This document shows positions 40,482-49,801 of a DNA stretch of 64,000 bases, in pieces. A program made the translations under genes and the position numbers. The notes below the pieces were generated by a model that saw nothing but the letters and a program-made list of their open reading frames with translations, had not been told where the DNA came from and did no database searches. Source of the DNA: Actinomycetota bacterium. GTDB taxonomy: Bacteria; Actinomycetota; Thermoleophilia; Solirubrobacterales; JACPNS01. The DNA lies in the NCBI GenBank assembly GCA_016213645.1, contig JACQZY010000018.1, forward strand, positions 31,828 through 95,827, given 5' to 3'. The number at the start of each line of letters is the position of its first letter. Position 1 is the stretch's first letter.

Positions 40482-42572
40482 TCACGCGGCGATCGGTCGA
40501 GAGCCCGCGCCGGGCGCGGCCGCCCTGGCGTGATGAACACGCTTGACCTTGTACATCTCCGTGTCGGCGCGGCGCACCATCGCTTCGAGTTCGTCGTCGG
40601 AGCCACTCCAGTCGGAGCGCCCGATGCTCGCCTTCACGTCGATTTCGTGAACACCGATCTTGAACGGCGTTTCGAACGCCTCGCTCAAACGCCGCCCGAC
40701 GATCTCGGCGGACTCGGCGTCCACCTCCTCCACGATCACTCCGTACTCGTCGCCACCAAGACGCGCGACCAGATCGTCGTTGCGAACGCAGGCGCGCAGG
40801 CGGTCGGCAACCTGGCGCAGAAGATCGTCGCCGACGTCATGCCCAAGCTCGTCGTTGATTTGCTTGAACACATCGATGTCGATGTAGAACAGGCTGAAAG
40901 ACCGCTCACGGGCGCGAGCCTCACTGGCAACGCGCTTGAGTAGTTCAACGAAGAATGCGCGGTTCGTCAGACCAGTGAGACCATCGTGCCGCGCCTGGTA
41001 GGTGATCGCGTCGAGCAGGATCGCGTTTTCCAGCGCGCTGGTGGCGTGCGCCGCGACGCCGGAGAGCAGGCTCGCCAGTTCCGGAGAGGGACGCAGGCGC
41101 TCGGCGTCGTTGTCCACCCACAGCACGAGCGCGCCCAGGAAGCGGTCGCCGGAGCGAATCGGCACGAGTGCCGCGGAAACCGCCCCGAGGTCGAAGAGGA
41201 TCTGGCGCTCAAGCTGGTCGGTTGCGTCCGAGCCGATGAAGATCGACTTCGAGCCGGACTTGCTGAGCCGGCCGGCGAGCGGCTGCACGGCCTGCGGGTC
41301 GACTCGCATTTGCACAGCTTCGACGTCGGTGAACTGAACATCCGCGTCGCTGACGAATTCCCTTTGCGAATCGTCCCACGCAAGCAGATCGGCTCGGTCG
41401 CAGTCGATCACCGTCGGCACGGCGGCGCCGAGCCGTAAAGCGGTCTCCGCGCGCGAGCTGGTCGACGCCAGCGTGCGCGCAAGCTCAAGCAAGGCGTTGG
41501 CCTCGGCGTGACGACGGCGGGCCTCCGACAGAGAGGTTGCGTTGTCAAGCGCCGCGGCGGCGTAGCGCGAATAAACGTCGAGCAGTTCGCGTTCTTCGTT
41601 CAAAATCGAACTGGCCGAACGATAAATCGCCGCGAGCCGTCCATAGTGATGGCGCTGCGATCCGACTTCGGCCACAATCCACGCATCGGGTAGATCGGCA
41701 GCGTCATCGGCGAGCAGTCGATCGGCGATCTCCTTGGCCTCGTCGTCTTCCAAGCCCCGAGAGTGGATGTGCAACCGGCCACCGTCGGTCGCGCGCACGG
41801 CCAGAACGTGTTGAGGGGCTCGAACTTCCAGCGCGGCGCGATCCGTGATGCGCGCGAGCGTGACGTCGATGTCCTCGGCGGCGATCAGGTCGGTCGCGGT
41901 AGCGAACACCCCCTGTAGGCGCTGGGTCGCAGCATCGAGCTGTATTTGAAGCGCGGCGACGCGCACGTCTTCGACATCGTTGTTCTGCGGCTTGGCCGGG
42001 TCCCAAGTGATTTCGTAGGTACACGCGTCGACCTTGCCGTCGGCCGCGCACTCCTTGTGTTCAATCGTCGCCGGCGCAAGGCCGAACAGCACGGGCGTGC
42101 ATGTGAACAGGCCTCGCGTGTGATCGCAGTGAACCCGCGACCGGGGAAAGCCCTCGCGCGGTCCAACCTTCAAGCGCGCAAAGCCCGGCCGAACTTCGTC
42201 GACTGATTGAACGGTGACGGTGTTGAACTTCTCGGCCGTGCTTACGAGTTGGCGGTAAACCTCTTCCGGAGCTCCAAGCGAACGCAAAAGCGCCGCGACT
42301 GGCGAACCGGCCAGTCGCTCGCCGGCCTCCTTGCCAAGGCGGAATGCGAAATCCTCTTCGCCGGAGATCTCGCGACCGGCCTCAAGTATTGCGATGCCCT
42401 CATCGTAAGAGATCCAGTTACCAAGGTCGCACAAATACTCGGGCGTGCGCTTACTGCCGGAAAGCTCCAGCAGGCGCTTGACGCCCTCGTCGCCGTATTT
42501 CTCTCGCATGCAATCCACCAGGACTGCCGTGAGAGAACAAGAAAAATGACTCCCGTGATCGGTCATAGACAT
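40482..42572 (-). CDS. V4R-like sensor, GAF and GGDEF protein (diguanylate cyclase)
   Basis: A 696-residue soluble signalling protein. AAGGGG precedes ATG 42572. Residues about 1-190 form a V4R-like ligand-binding domain, with Cys residues in FTCTPVLFGLAP, HKECAADGKVDACTYEI and LVDCMREKYG. Two GAF-like regions follow (about 200-350 and 355-520). The GGDEF domain begins at DGLTGLTNRAFF; its active site reads RLGGDEYGV, a GGDEY variant, and RNDD before it is a standard inhibitory site. No membrane helix is evident. It likely makes c-di-GMP in response to a small molecule or redox change. It is divergent from the APC permease gene. Confidence 0.85.
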   Translation of the reverse strand: MSMTDHGSHFSCSLTAVLVDCMREKYGDEGVKRLLELSGSKRTPEYLCDLGNWISYDEGIAILEAGREISGEEDFAFRLGKEAGERLAGSPVAALLRSLGAPEEVYRQLVSTAEKFNTVTVQSVDEVRPGFARLKVGPREGFPRSRVHCDHTRGLFTCTPVLFGLAPATIEHKECAADGKVDACTYEITWDPAKPQNNDVEDVRVAALQIQLDAATQRLQGVFATATDLIAAEDIDVTLARITDRAALEVRAPQHVLAVRATDGGRLHIHSRGLEDDEAKEIADRLLADDAADLPDAWIVAEVGSQRHHYGRLAAIYRSASSILNEERELLDVYSRYAAAALDNATSLSEARRRHAEANALLELARTLASTSSRAETALRLGAAVPTVIDCDRADLLAWDDSQREFVSDADVQFTDVEAVQMRVDPQAVQPLAGRLSKSGSKSIFIGSDATDQLERQILFDLGAVSAALVPIRSGDRFLGALVLWVDNDAERLRPSPELASLLSGVAAHATSALENAILLDAITYQARHDGLTGLTNRAFFVELLKRVASEARARERSFSLFYIDIDVFKQINDELGHDVGDDLLRQVADRLRACVRNDDLVARLGGDEYGVIVEEVDAESAEIVGRRLSEAFETPFKIGVHEIDVKASIGRSDWSGSDDELEAMVRRADTEMYKVKRVHHARAAAPGAGSRPIAA

Positions 42573-42605
42573 CCGTCGGCCCCTTGAATCAGATAACTGA
42601 CTATC

Positions 42606-42629
42606 GTCGGCTCATGTATCGGAGCCGAC
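42606..42629. promoter_or_regulatory. Inverted repeat in the GGDEF/APC divergent region
   Basis: GTCGGCTC (42606-42613) faces GAGCCGAC (42622-42629) across eight bases, about 34 bases upstream of the GGDEF gene start. It may be an operator or, as RNA, a leader hairpin. The rest of the 292-base gap (42573-42864) shows no convincing gene or riboswitch. Confidence 0.4.
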
Positions 42630-42864
42630 AGCCGGACTCGATACCCGTGTACGGCTACAAACCCCTGAAAAGCCCATTCCGATCGGGTTTCGGTGTGGAC
42701 GGCCCGATCAGCTGCGTGGACATACGTTCGACCGGAGTACCGCTCTCTCGGGTGAACGTTGAAACAAAACGCACTTTCCGCCAGCGCAACCCTTAAAGTG
42801 AGAATTGCAACGAAGCCGACCGCGCCGTGGCCGGCTTGACGTTCTTCATCATGGGAGGCGCGCG

Positions 42865-44424
42865 ATGAGCGACCAGGCCGTGGACCGAGCAACTTCCGCC
42901 GAAGTCGGCGAGAAGGGGCTTAAGAAGAACGCGATCGGATTCATCTCCAGCACCGTGATCGGCGTCGCCTCAACGGCGCCGGGGTACAGCCTCGCGGCCA
43001 CGCTGGGATTCATCGTGGCCGCCGGCGCCGGTGGCTCCGCCGTGGGCGTTCAGGGCCCGGCGATCATGATCCTCGCGTTCGTACCGATGCTGTTCATCGC
43101 GGCGGCGTATTTCTATATGAATCGCGCCGACCCGGACTGCGGCACCACGTTCACATGGGTGACGAAGGCGATGGGGCCCCAGCTGGGCTGGATCAACGGC
43201 TGGGTGATCATCGTCGCCGACATCGTCGTGATGGCAAACCTCGCCCAGATCGCCGGTCTTTACACGTTTCTGCTGTTTGGCTGGCAGGACGCGGCGGACT
43301 CTACTTTTGCTGTGACCGCGGTCGGCGTGGTCTGGATTTTGATCATGACTTGGATCGTGGCGCGCAGCATCGAACTGTCCGCGCGCACGCAGAACTTTCT
43401 GCTCAGCGCGGAGGTCCTCACGCTCACGCTTTTCGCCGTCGTCGCGTTGGTGAAGGTGTACACCGGCGATCCCGCTGGTTCGATCCACCCGCACATCTCT
43501 TGGTTCTCTCCATTCGCGATCGACAACTTTGGCGCGATGACGTCGGGCGTGTTGTTGGCCGTGTTCATCTACTGGGGCTGGGATAGCACTGTCACGGTCA
43601 ACGAAGAGACCAAAGACGCAAGACGCACGCCCGGCTTGGCCGCGCTGACCAGCACGATCCTGCTGGTGATTATCTACGTGCTCGTGTCAACGGCGGCCCA
43701 GGCATTTCACGGAGTTGACTTTCTGGCCGAAAACGCCGACGACGTGCTGAGCGCACTCGGCGCCGACGTCTTCGGCACAAAGTTCAACCTCGACAAAATC
43801 CTGATCATCGCGGTGCTCACTTCCGCCGCCGCCTCCACTCAGACGACGATCCTGCCGACCGCGCGCACCTCGCTTTCGATGGCTCGCAACAAAGCGATCC
43901 CGAAGGTCTTCGGCGACGTTCATCCGCGTTACTTCACTCCGGTTGTCGCCACGTGGACGATGGGCTTGTTGTCGGTGGCCTGGTACGTGGGCCTGACGAT
44001 CGTGAGTGAAAACATCCTTTACGACTCACTTGCGGCGCTCGGGCTGTTCATCGCGTTCTACTACGGCTTCACCGGCGTCGCGTGCGCCGTCTATTACAGG
44101 CGAGAACTGTTTAAGAGCGCGAAGAACTTCCTCTACATCGGCGTACTGCCGAGCCTCGGTGGACTGATTCTCTTCGCGCTGCTGGGGAAGTCGTTCATAG
44201 ATCTCTGGGACCCCGCAAACTCCGAGTCCGGTGACTCTTGGCTCGGCGTCGGACCGCCCGATGCGATCTTCTTGATATTCATGTTTATCGGGCTGGTTCT
44301 GATGACCGTGTGGTGGTCGGGCAACCGCGAATTCTTCAAGCGCAAGCTTGAGGTGGCGCACCCTGAGGCGCTTAACGACTCGATGCCTGAACTCTCAAAT
44401 AGTGCAGCAACCGGAGGTGAGTGA
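42865..44424 (+). CDS. APC superfamily amino acid permease
   Basis: A 519-residue, 12-helix transporter. GGGAGG precedes ATG 42865. The first helix has the APC fold signature (IGFISSTVIGVASTAPGYSLA, with the unwound Gly-rich part), and WGWDSTVTVNEETKDARRTPG carries the Glu and Asp residues typical of helix 6-7 in this family. It likely imports an amino acid or polyamine by proton or sodium coupling. The UspA gene begins one base after its stop, so the two form an operon. Confidence 0.9.
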   Translation: MSDQAVDRATSAEVGEKGLKKNAIGFISSTVIGVASTAPGYSLAATLGFIVAAGAGGSAVGVQGPAIMILAFVPMLFIAAAYFYMNRADPDCGTTFTWVTKAMGPQLGWINGWVIIVADIVVMANLAQIAGLYTFLLFGWQDAADSTFAVTAVGVVWILIMTWIVARSIELSARTQNFLLSAEVLTLTLFAVVALVKVYTGDPAGSIHPHISWFSPFAIDNFGAMTSGVLLAVFIYWGWDSTVTVNEETKDARRTPGLAALTSTILLVIIYVLVSTAAQAFHGVDFLAENADDVLSALGADVFGTKFNLDKILIIAVLTSAAASTQTTILPTARTSLSMARNKAIPKVFGDVHPRYFTPVVATWTMGLLSVAWYVGLTIVSENILYDSLAALGLFIAFYYGFTGVACAVYYRRELFKSAKNFLYIGVLPSLGGLILFALLGKSFIDLWDPANSESGDSWLGVGPPDAIFLIFMFIGLVLMTVWWSGNREFFKRKLEVAHPEALNDSMPELSNSAATGGE

Positions 44425-44425
44425 G

Positions 44426-44845
44426 ATGGCTGGATCGATTGTCGTGGGCGCAGACGGCTCGTCCTGCGCGAAGGCCGCGCTGAACGAGGCGATCGACTTG
44501 GCGAAGCAGACCGGCGACGAGGTCGTGGTGGTCTTCGGCTACGAGCCGTATCGCGGGGCGGCGGAGATTCAGGACCACCGCGCGGCGCTGGAGGAACTTG
44601 GCGAAAAGATCGGCGGCGAGGCGCTTGCGCATGTCCAAGACTCCGGAGTGGCGGGCTCACTGGAACTGGTCGACCGCGAAGCTGCCGACGCACTGATCGC
44701 GGTCGCCGACGAGCACGATTCACGCATGATCGTGGTGGGCAGCTACGGCGACTCGCCGTGGAAGGGCGCGTTGCTTGGTTCCACGCCGCACAAGCTGGTT
44801 CAGCTGGCGCGTCGGCCGGTACTGGTGGTGCACACCGCCGACTAG
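44426..44845 (+). CDS. Universal stress protein (UspA family)
   Basis: A 139-residue single-domain protein. A perfect GGAGGTGA (44413-44420) precedes ATG 44426. The start IVVGADGSSCAKAAL and the ATP-binding loop VVGSYGDSPWKGALLGSTPHKLV (G-x2-G-x9-G-S pattern) are conserved, so ATP binding is likely. UspA genes often follow APC-type transporters and may regulate them. Here the gap is one base. Confidence 0.92.
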   Translation: MAGSIVVGADGSSCAKAALNEAIDLAKQTGDEVVVVFGYEPYRGAAEIQDHRAALEELGEKIGGEALAHVQDSGVAGSLELVDREAADALIAVADEHDSRMIVVGSYGDSPWKGALLGSTPHKLVQLARRPVLVVHTAD

Positions 44846-44879
44846 AAGCGAAGTCGGGCCGATTTTAGGCCGCGCGGGC

Positions 44880-46760
44880 TTAGCCGGTCAGCAAGATCGG
44901 CGCCCACACGCTTTTATTTCCGGCGCGATCGACTGCACGCACGTACGCGACGCGAGCGGACGTGACCAGCTCCAGTCGACCACGCGGGGTGTAAGAGCGG
45001 GTTTGCGGTTCCCGACCGCGGAACGTGCGTATCTGCACGCTCTCCACACCGGAAACCGTGTCGTTCGCGGTCGCGCTGAGCAGAAAGTTCTTGCGGCGCT
45101 CGTCTCCGGAACGGACGCGGCGAACCACGGGGCCGAGCCGGCGGACAGTTATTTCCGTCAACTCCGGGACGGTCAGGTCGAGCATGATCGAGTCGCTGAC
45201 GACGGACCCCACCGGGCCATCCGGGCCGGTGAAGCGCACATAGACGTTTCGCGGTCTGGACGACCTGCCGGAGCCGATCAGATCCCACTCAACTTCGGAT
45301 GTCTTCTCGATTTTGCGGGCGCTCAAGAACTGCGCGTCGTTTGACACCTCGGCGGCAGTTGCGCCCAGCGGCCACGACAATGAAAGTTTCACGCGCTGAG
45401 TTCGCGTAAAAGCGGCTCCGGCGTTGATCGACACGGCCGGTAACGCGGCGGGAACCTGCGGCTCGGTCTGCGGCTCGGCCGGCGTTGTCGCCGGAGGCGG
45501 AGGCGGAGGCGGATCCACCACTGGAGGCGCGGGGCAATCCAACCTCGTCGATGACTGCGCCGAAACGATCCCGGAAAGCGGATCCCTGAACGTCGATGCC
45601 CAAAGCGCTTCGCGATTGACCAGGTGATCGATCGTTACGTTGGCGGCCGCGCACTGCTCGTACACGGTCATCTCCTTACGCGGGTCCGCGGCCACTTCCG
45701 CGGCAATTACGGTCTGAAGTTGATGAGCCTTGCCCACCAGGTCCAGGGCGACGGCCTGCTCGGCGATCACGCCGAGTTGAACTCTGTACGCGGCCCGACA
45801 AGCCGGATTCGAGAGACAGCGCTGAAAGACCACTCCGTTGCTGGTATCGGGGTCGAGCGGCGGAGCGATTCTGAACGACCGGTCCGCGCCCCAGGGCAGA
45901 AAGTGAAACACCCCCGCAGAGTCGCTGTGCAAGAAGTAGTTGTTGACGTGCGCGTCGTAGTTGTCGTCGTCGCCAAGGTAACGGCCCGCGGCCCAAAAAC
46001 GGAGCACCTTTTCCACTGAGAATTTCTGCTGAAAGGCAGCCCACCAGTCATCGTCGCTCGCGAGCTCCGAGATCGCCGCGAGCGCCTCGAGATCTGATCG
46101 CGAACTTTCACTGCCGGCCTGAATCTCGAAGTTGGCCACCGAGCCCGGCAGCACGTCGCGACTGCTGAAAGTGCCGAATCCCTTGGTCCAGTCCGGCGCT
46201 TCATAGAAGTGCTGGGTGGAGGAGAAGTTGGCCGCCAGAAATCGCTCGTCCGGTGTTTCGATATTGACGTACAGGCCGTAAAGGGCACCGTTCAGGGTGA
46301 CCGTGGCGTAGCCGGTGCGCACCGCCTTCAAGCCAACGGCGCGATACACGTCGTACGCGAATACCTCGTGCATCATCGACGGGTCCTGCACCATGTTGTT
46401 GAGCGTAAAACTCTTCAGCCCGTCGATGCGACTGCCGGTGGGCATCTTCACCTTGAAGGCGGCCTTCTTGTCGAGGGTGCGAAAGGAACCGGAGCCCTTC
46501 AGGCGCATCGTGACCGCCGATGGTCCGTAGACCTGTGTGCCCTGGCCACAGAGATCGAACGTCATCGTCGCCGGCTGGTATTCACCTTTGGGATCGGCGT
46601 TCAGATTGACGATCGACTGCTCGGGAGCGGTGATCTCGATGCGCGAAACGCACGACGGATCGTAGATCTGGTCTTTAACCGCGGCATCGGCCGATGCGGG
46701 CCAGGCGCAGGGCAATAGGGCGACAATCGTCGCGAACGTGAGCAGAGATCGATTCGTCAT
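44880..46760 (-). CDS. Secreted CotH-kinase family protein with C-terminal Ig-like region
   Basis: A 626-residue exported protein with a signal peptide ending near ASADA. Residues about 35-390 form the CotH kinase-like domain: VTMRLKGSGSFRTLDKKAAFKVK, NNMVQDPSMMHEVFAYDVY, GLYVNIETPDERFL and FHFLPWGADRSFRI with the DNYDAHVNNYF stretch carry the likely catalytic and metal residues. A Pro-rich linker (about 395-425) leads to Ig/fibronectin-like strands to the end. CotH proteins phosphorylate surface or spore-coat proteins. The gene is divergent from the glutaredoxin-fold gene. Confidence 0.88.
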   Translation of the reverse strand: MTNRSLLTFATIVALLPCAWPASADAAVKDQIYDPSCVSRIEITAPEQSIVNLNADPKGEYQPATMTFDLCGQGTQVYGPSAVTMRLKGSGSFRTLDKKAAFKVKMPTGSRIDGLKSFTLNNMVQDPSMMHEVFAYDVYRAVGLKAVRTGYATVTLNGALYGLYVNIETPDERFLAANFSSTQHFYEAPDWTKGFGTFSSRDVLPGSVANFEIQAGSESSRSDLEALAAISELASDDDWWAAFQQKFSVEKVLRFWAAGRYLGDDDNYDAHVNNYFLHSDSAGVFHFLPWGADRSFRIAPPLDPDTSNGVVFQRCLSNPACRAAYRVQLGVIAEQAVALDLVGKAHQLQTVIAAEVAADPRKEMTVYEQCAAANVTIDHLVNREALWASTFRDPLSGIVSAQSSTRLDCPAPPVVDPPPPPPPATTPAEPQTEPQVPAALPAVSINAGAAFTRTQRVKLSLSWPLGATAAEVSNDAQFLSARKIEKTSEVEWDLIGSGRSSRPRNVYVRFTGPDGPVGSVVSDSIMLDLTVPELTEITVRRLGPVVRRVRSGDERRKNFLLSATANDTVSGVESVQIRTFRGREPQTRSYTPRGRLELVTSARVAYVRAVDRAGNKSVWAPILLTG

Positions 46761-46830
46761 GAGTGCAGTGGGGGAAAACCTTCACACAAAGCCTATTCGT
46801 GATCTGCGCGATCTGCAATCATCCGTTTTG

Positions 46831-47136
46831 ATGAAGCTTTACGTTTGTTACGGGAAGTTTCCGATGGGTCCGCACGAGCATCCGTGCCGTACCGCTTGGG
46901 AGGCGCTGCGCGACGCCGGTTACGAACCGGAGGTCAAACTCACCTACGGCCTCGGAATTCTGCCCAACGCCTTCAACTTCACGCGCGGCCGCCGTGAGGT
47001 TCGGCGCCTCAGCCCGAACGGCACGAACTGGGTGCCGTTGATGGAGGCCGACGACGGCACCGTCGTGCAGGGATCGAAGAAGATCATCGCTTGGGCCGCG
47101 GAGAATCCGGTCGGCGGCGGAATGGCGTCGCAATGA
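46831..47136 (+). CDS. Glutaredoxin/GST N-terminal-fold small protein
   Basis: A 101-residue protein. It begins MKLYVCYGKFPMG with a Cys in the thioredoxin-fold active-site strand, then HPCRTAWEALRDAGYEPEV, the Pro-containing LSPNGTNWVPLMEADDG and a closing KIIAWAAENP helix. This matches the N-terminal domain of GST-like proteins without the C-terminal helical domain. ATG 46831 has no ribosome site; ATG 46759 would add 24 residues. It overlaps the esterase start by four bases, so the two are translationally coupled. Function is unknown, with thiol redox likely. Confidence 0.75.
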   Translation: MKLYVCYGKFPMGPHEHPCRTAWEALRDAGYEPEVKLTYGLGILPNAFNFTRGRREVRRLSPNGTNWVPLMEADDGTVVQGSKKIIAWAAENPVGGGMASQ

Positions 47137-48173
47137 GCTGCCCGGCACCGGACGGCAACGGCTCCACCGACCCGGCGGCAGTCGGCACCGATTCAGCAGG
47201 CGTCGGCGAGGCCGCGGAACGCTTGGATCGCGCGCCACTGGACCCTCAGATCAAGGCGCTCAACGACGCGGTGCCCGGCGGCCTCGGCCTGCCGATGGGC
47301 GAGCCGGAAGAAGCGCGAGAGGCTTTTCATGCTCTGAACGTCGGTGTAGCCGAAAGCCAGCCGCCCGCCAGCCTTGCCTCGACCGAAGACCTCGAACTGC
47401 CGGGCGCCGACGGGCCTTTGCCCGCGCGTCTATATAGGCCACGCGCCGACGGCCCCGTGGCCACTCTCGTCTACCTGCACGGCGGGGGCTTCGTCGTCGG
47501 AGACATCGAGGCTTACGACCTTCAGGCCCGCACACTCGCCGAAAAGGCCGGAGTGGCGCTGCTCTCGGTGGAATACCGGCTGGCGCCGGAGAATCCGTTT
47601 CCCGCGGGTCTGGACGACGCGATCGCCGCCGCGCGCTGGGCGCTGGCGGAAGCCGAGTCGCTGGGCGGGGATCCTGCACGCGTCGCGATCGGCGGGGACA
47701 GCGCCGGCGGCAATCTCGCCGCGGCTGCGGCGCAAGCGCTGCGCGGCGAGTCGCCCGGTCTTGCGGCGCAGGTGCTCATCTATCCCGTGCTCGACTTTGC
47801 CGAGGCTCGACCATCGCACGCCGAAAACGCCAACGGCCCGTTGCTGACCAAGGATCGGATGGACTGGTGCGATGGCCACTACTTGTCCGACGAGACCGAC
47901 AGACGAGATCCACGGTTGTCGCCGCTTCAAGCCGGCGATTTTGCCGGACTTCCACCCGCGATCGTCGTGACCGCCGGCTACGACCCGCTTCGCGACGAAG
48001 GCGATGCTTACGCCGAGGCGCTGGCCGCCGCCGGGGTTCCGGTGCGCCACCTGCGATACGACAGTTTGATCCACGGATTCTTCGGACTGGGTCCGTTCAG
48101 CGACGGCTGCACCCGTGCGATCGATGAGATCTGCGCGGCCACCGGCGAGCTGCTCGCCGCACCCGCCGAGTGA
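47133..48173 (+). CDS. HSL-family alpha/beta hydrolase (esterase/lipase)
   Basis: A 346-residue esterase. The hormone-sensitive-lipase signature is complete: HGGGF for the oxyanion hole, GDSAGG for the nucleophile, Asp in TAGYDPLRDEG and His in DSLIHGFFG. The first 60 residues are polar, then LDPQIKALND begins the cap region. It probably hydrolyses short- to medium-chain esters. Its start codon overlaps the stop of the glutaredoxin-fold gene. It is convergent with the CrcB pair with four bases between. Confidence 0.92.
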   Translation: MSCPAPDGNGSTDPAAVGTDSAGVGEAAERLDRAPLDPQIKALNDAVPGGLGLPMGEPEEAREAFHALNVGVAESQPPASLASTEDLELPGADGPLPARLYRPRADGPVATLVYLHGGGFVVGDIEAYDLQARTLAEKAGVALLSVEYRLAPENPFPAGLDDAIAAARWALAEAESLGGDPARVAIGGDSAGGNLAAAAAQALRGESPGLAAQVLIYPVLDFAEARPSHAENANGPLLTKDRMDWCDGHYLSDETDRRDPRLSPLQAGDFAGLPPAIVVTAGYDPLRDEGDAYAEALAAAGVPVRHLRYDSLIHGFFGLGPFSDGCTRAIDEICAATGELLAAPAE

Positions 48174-48177
48174 ATTT

Positions 48178-48546
48178 CTAGATCGCCCGGCCAATCGCCA
48201 CGCCCAGCGCGGCGGCGCCCAATCCGATCAGCAGACTCGTCAGCACGCCCGTCGCCGCTCCGCGCCGCTCTCCGTCCGCGACGAGGCGTTCCGTCTCCCA
48301 CATCCAGGTCGAAAAGGTGGTGAACGCGCCCAGCACTGCTGTGCCGGCAAGTTTGCGGGCGTCGTCACCGGCGCCCACTCCCACCAACACGCCGAGCAAC
48401 AGCGAGCCGACCACGTTGACGGCGAAGGTCGCCAACGGAAACTCCGTCGGATCCACGCGCACGACCGCACTGTGTACGACGTACCGCGCCACTGCACCAA
48501 GGCCTCCCAGCAAAGCCAGGCTCACTGTCAACACAACGCTGCTCAC
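48178..48546 (-). CDS. crcB: CrcB/Fluc fluoride channel subunit, second of pair
   Basis: A 122-residue protein of four helices. The family marks are GGLGAVARY near the N-terminus, ATFAVNVVGSLLLGVL and GAFTTFSTWMWE, with the TFST motif lining the fluoride path. GTG 48546 overlaps the stop of the first crcB gene (GTGA), so translation is coupled. Two adjacent copies are expected for heterodimeric Fluc channels, each with one topology. I looked for a fluoride riboswitch upstream and did not see one. Confidence 0.93.
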   Translation of the reverse strand: MSSVVLTVSLALLGGLGAVARYVVHSAVVRVDPTEFPLATFAVNVVGSLLLGVLVGVGAGDDARKLAGTAVLGAFTTFSTWMWETERLVADGERRGAATGVLTSLLIGLGAAALGVAIGRAI

Positions 48547-48953
48547 GCCAGTTCCTCGCTGCCGCGCACCGCTCGCCGGGCGACGCTGACAGCCAGCAAC
48601 CCTGCGACGATGCTGGCTACCGCATAGCCGGCCGCAAGTGCAGCGCTGCCGCCGTCGATCAACTCGTAGATCTCCAATTGAAACGTGGAAAACGTCGTCA
48701 GGCCACCGCAGAAACCCGTGCCCAAAAGCGCCACTCGCCGCGCGGAACCGCCGTTGACGTGCAAGTGAGTGAGCAGGTAGCCCAGCGCCAGGCAGCCCAG
48801 GACGTTGGCGATGAAGGTGGGCCACGGCCAGCGCCCGGGCTCGACCGGCGCAAGTTCCAGCAGTCCGGCACGCAGCAGCGTGCCGACGGCGCCGCCGACG
48901 AAGACGGCGACCACGCGGTGTTGCTCGAGGATTTTGGCGTGGCGATCTGACAT
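48543..48953 (-). CDS. crcB: CrcB/Fluc fluoride channel subunit, first of pair
   Basis: A 136-residue four-helix protein. It has FVGGAVGTLLRAGL, FIANVLGCLALGYLL and GLTTFSTFQLEI, the family motifs. ATG 48953 is used; the N-terminal 12 residues are polar. It is translated first and coupled to the second crcB gene. Its export function protects against fluoride. It is divergent from the enoyl-CoA hydratase gene at 49041. Confidence 0.93.
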   Translation of the reverse strand: MSDRHAKILEQHRVVAVFVGGAVGTLLRAGLLELAPVEPGRWPWPTFIANVLGCLALGYLLTHLHVNGGSARRVALLGTGFCGGLTTFSTFQLEIYELIDGGSAALAAGYAVASIVAGLLAVSVARRAVRGSEELA

Positions 48954-49040
48954 TGGCGTCGAGCGTGAGACTAGATCGCCGTCGCGGATTCATATGATGG
49001 GCGGCATTCGGCGAACGCCGCGAACGCAAAGGAGCAGCAC

Positions 49041-49727
49041 GTGCCGTCACTGACCCGCGATGGAGCGGTCTTCGTTCTCGACCTCGGCGAAGACGAAAAC
49101 AGGTTCAACCCCGATTGGGTGGCCGGCGTCAACGCCGCGCTCGACAAGGTGGAGGTCGCCGAATCACCGAAGGCACTTGTGATCTCCGCTCGCGGAAAGA
49201 TCTGGTCAAACGGGTTGGATCTGGATTGGTTCGCCGCCAACGTCGGCGAGGTCAACGATTTTCTCGGCGACGTGCACGGACTGCTCGCGCGCGTACTCGC
49301 GTTCGGCACGCCCGTGATCGCGGCGATTCAAGGCCACTGTTTCGCCGCGGGTGCGATGCTGGCGCTGGCCTGCGACGAACGCGTGATGCGCTCCGACCGC
49401 GGATACTTCTGCCTGCCCGAGGTGGACATCTTCATTCCGTTCACACCGGGCATGAGCGCGCTGATCCAAGCCCGCTTGGCGCCGCAGACGGCGCACGAGG
49501 CGATGACCACCGGACGCCGCTTCGGCGGCGAGGACGCGGCGGCGACCGGCATCGCGCAGCTCGCGGTCAGCGAAGACGAGGTGCTGCCGTCGGCAGTCGC
49601 CCGCGCCGATGAGCTGGCGGGAAAAGATCAAAACACGCTGGCCACGATCAAGCAGCGCATGTACGCGGACACGGTCGCGATACTCAACGATCGGTCTGCC
49701 AACAGCATGCCCGGTCTAGGCGACTAA
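49041..49727 (+). CDS. Enoyl-CoA hydratase/isomerase family protein
   Basis: A 228-residue crotonase, on the short side, starting at GTG 49041 with AAAGGAG upstream. It has KIWSNGLDLDWFA, the oxyanion loop QGHCFAAGAMLALACDERV and YFCLPEVDIFIPFTPGMSAL with the PE pair. The last helix is short. It resembles peroxisomal-type delta3,delta2-enoyl-CoA isomerase relatives, for example in the IFIPFTPGM region. The reductase gene follows after 74 bases on the same strand. Confidence 0.85.
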   Translation: MPSLTRDGAVFVLDLGEDENRFNPDWVAGVNAALDKVEVAESPKALVISARGKIWSNGLDLDWFAANVGEVNDFLGDVHGLLARVLAFGTPVIAAIQGHCFAAGAMLALACDERVMRSDRGYFCLPEVDIFIPFTPGMSALIQARLAPQTAHEAMTTGRRFGGEDAAATGIAQLAVSEDEVLPSAVARADELAGKDQNTLATIKQRMYADTVAILNDRSANSMPGLGD

Positions 49728-49801
49728 CCAACAGGCGGCGAATTTAACGGCGGTATAGACCGCCCGCGGAAGTTCATTCATTCTCAGAAAAGAGGCAAGC
49801 G

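Noticed and set aside
42584..42796. 70-residue plus-strand open frame in the GGDEF/APC gap
   Set aside because: No ribosome site, no recognisable pattern, and it covers the hairpin at 42606-42629. Kept as intergenic.
48954..49040. Possible fluoride riboswitch before the CrcB pair
   Set aside because: The minus-strand leader of about 87 bases lacks the conserved riboswitch core that I could recognise, and it is short.
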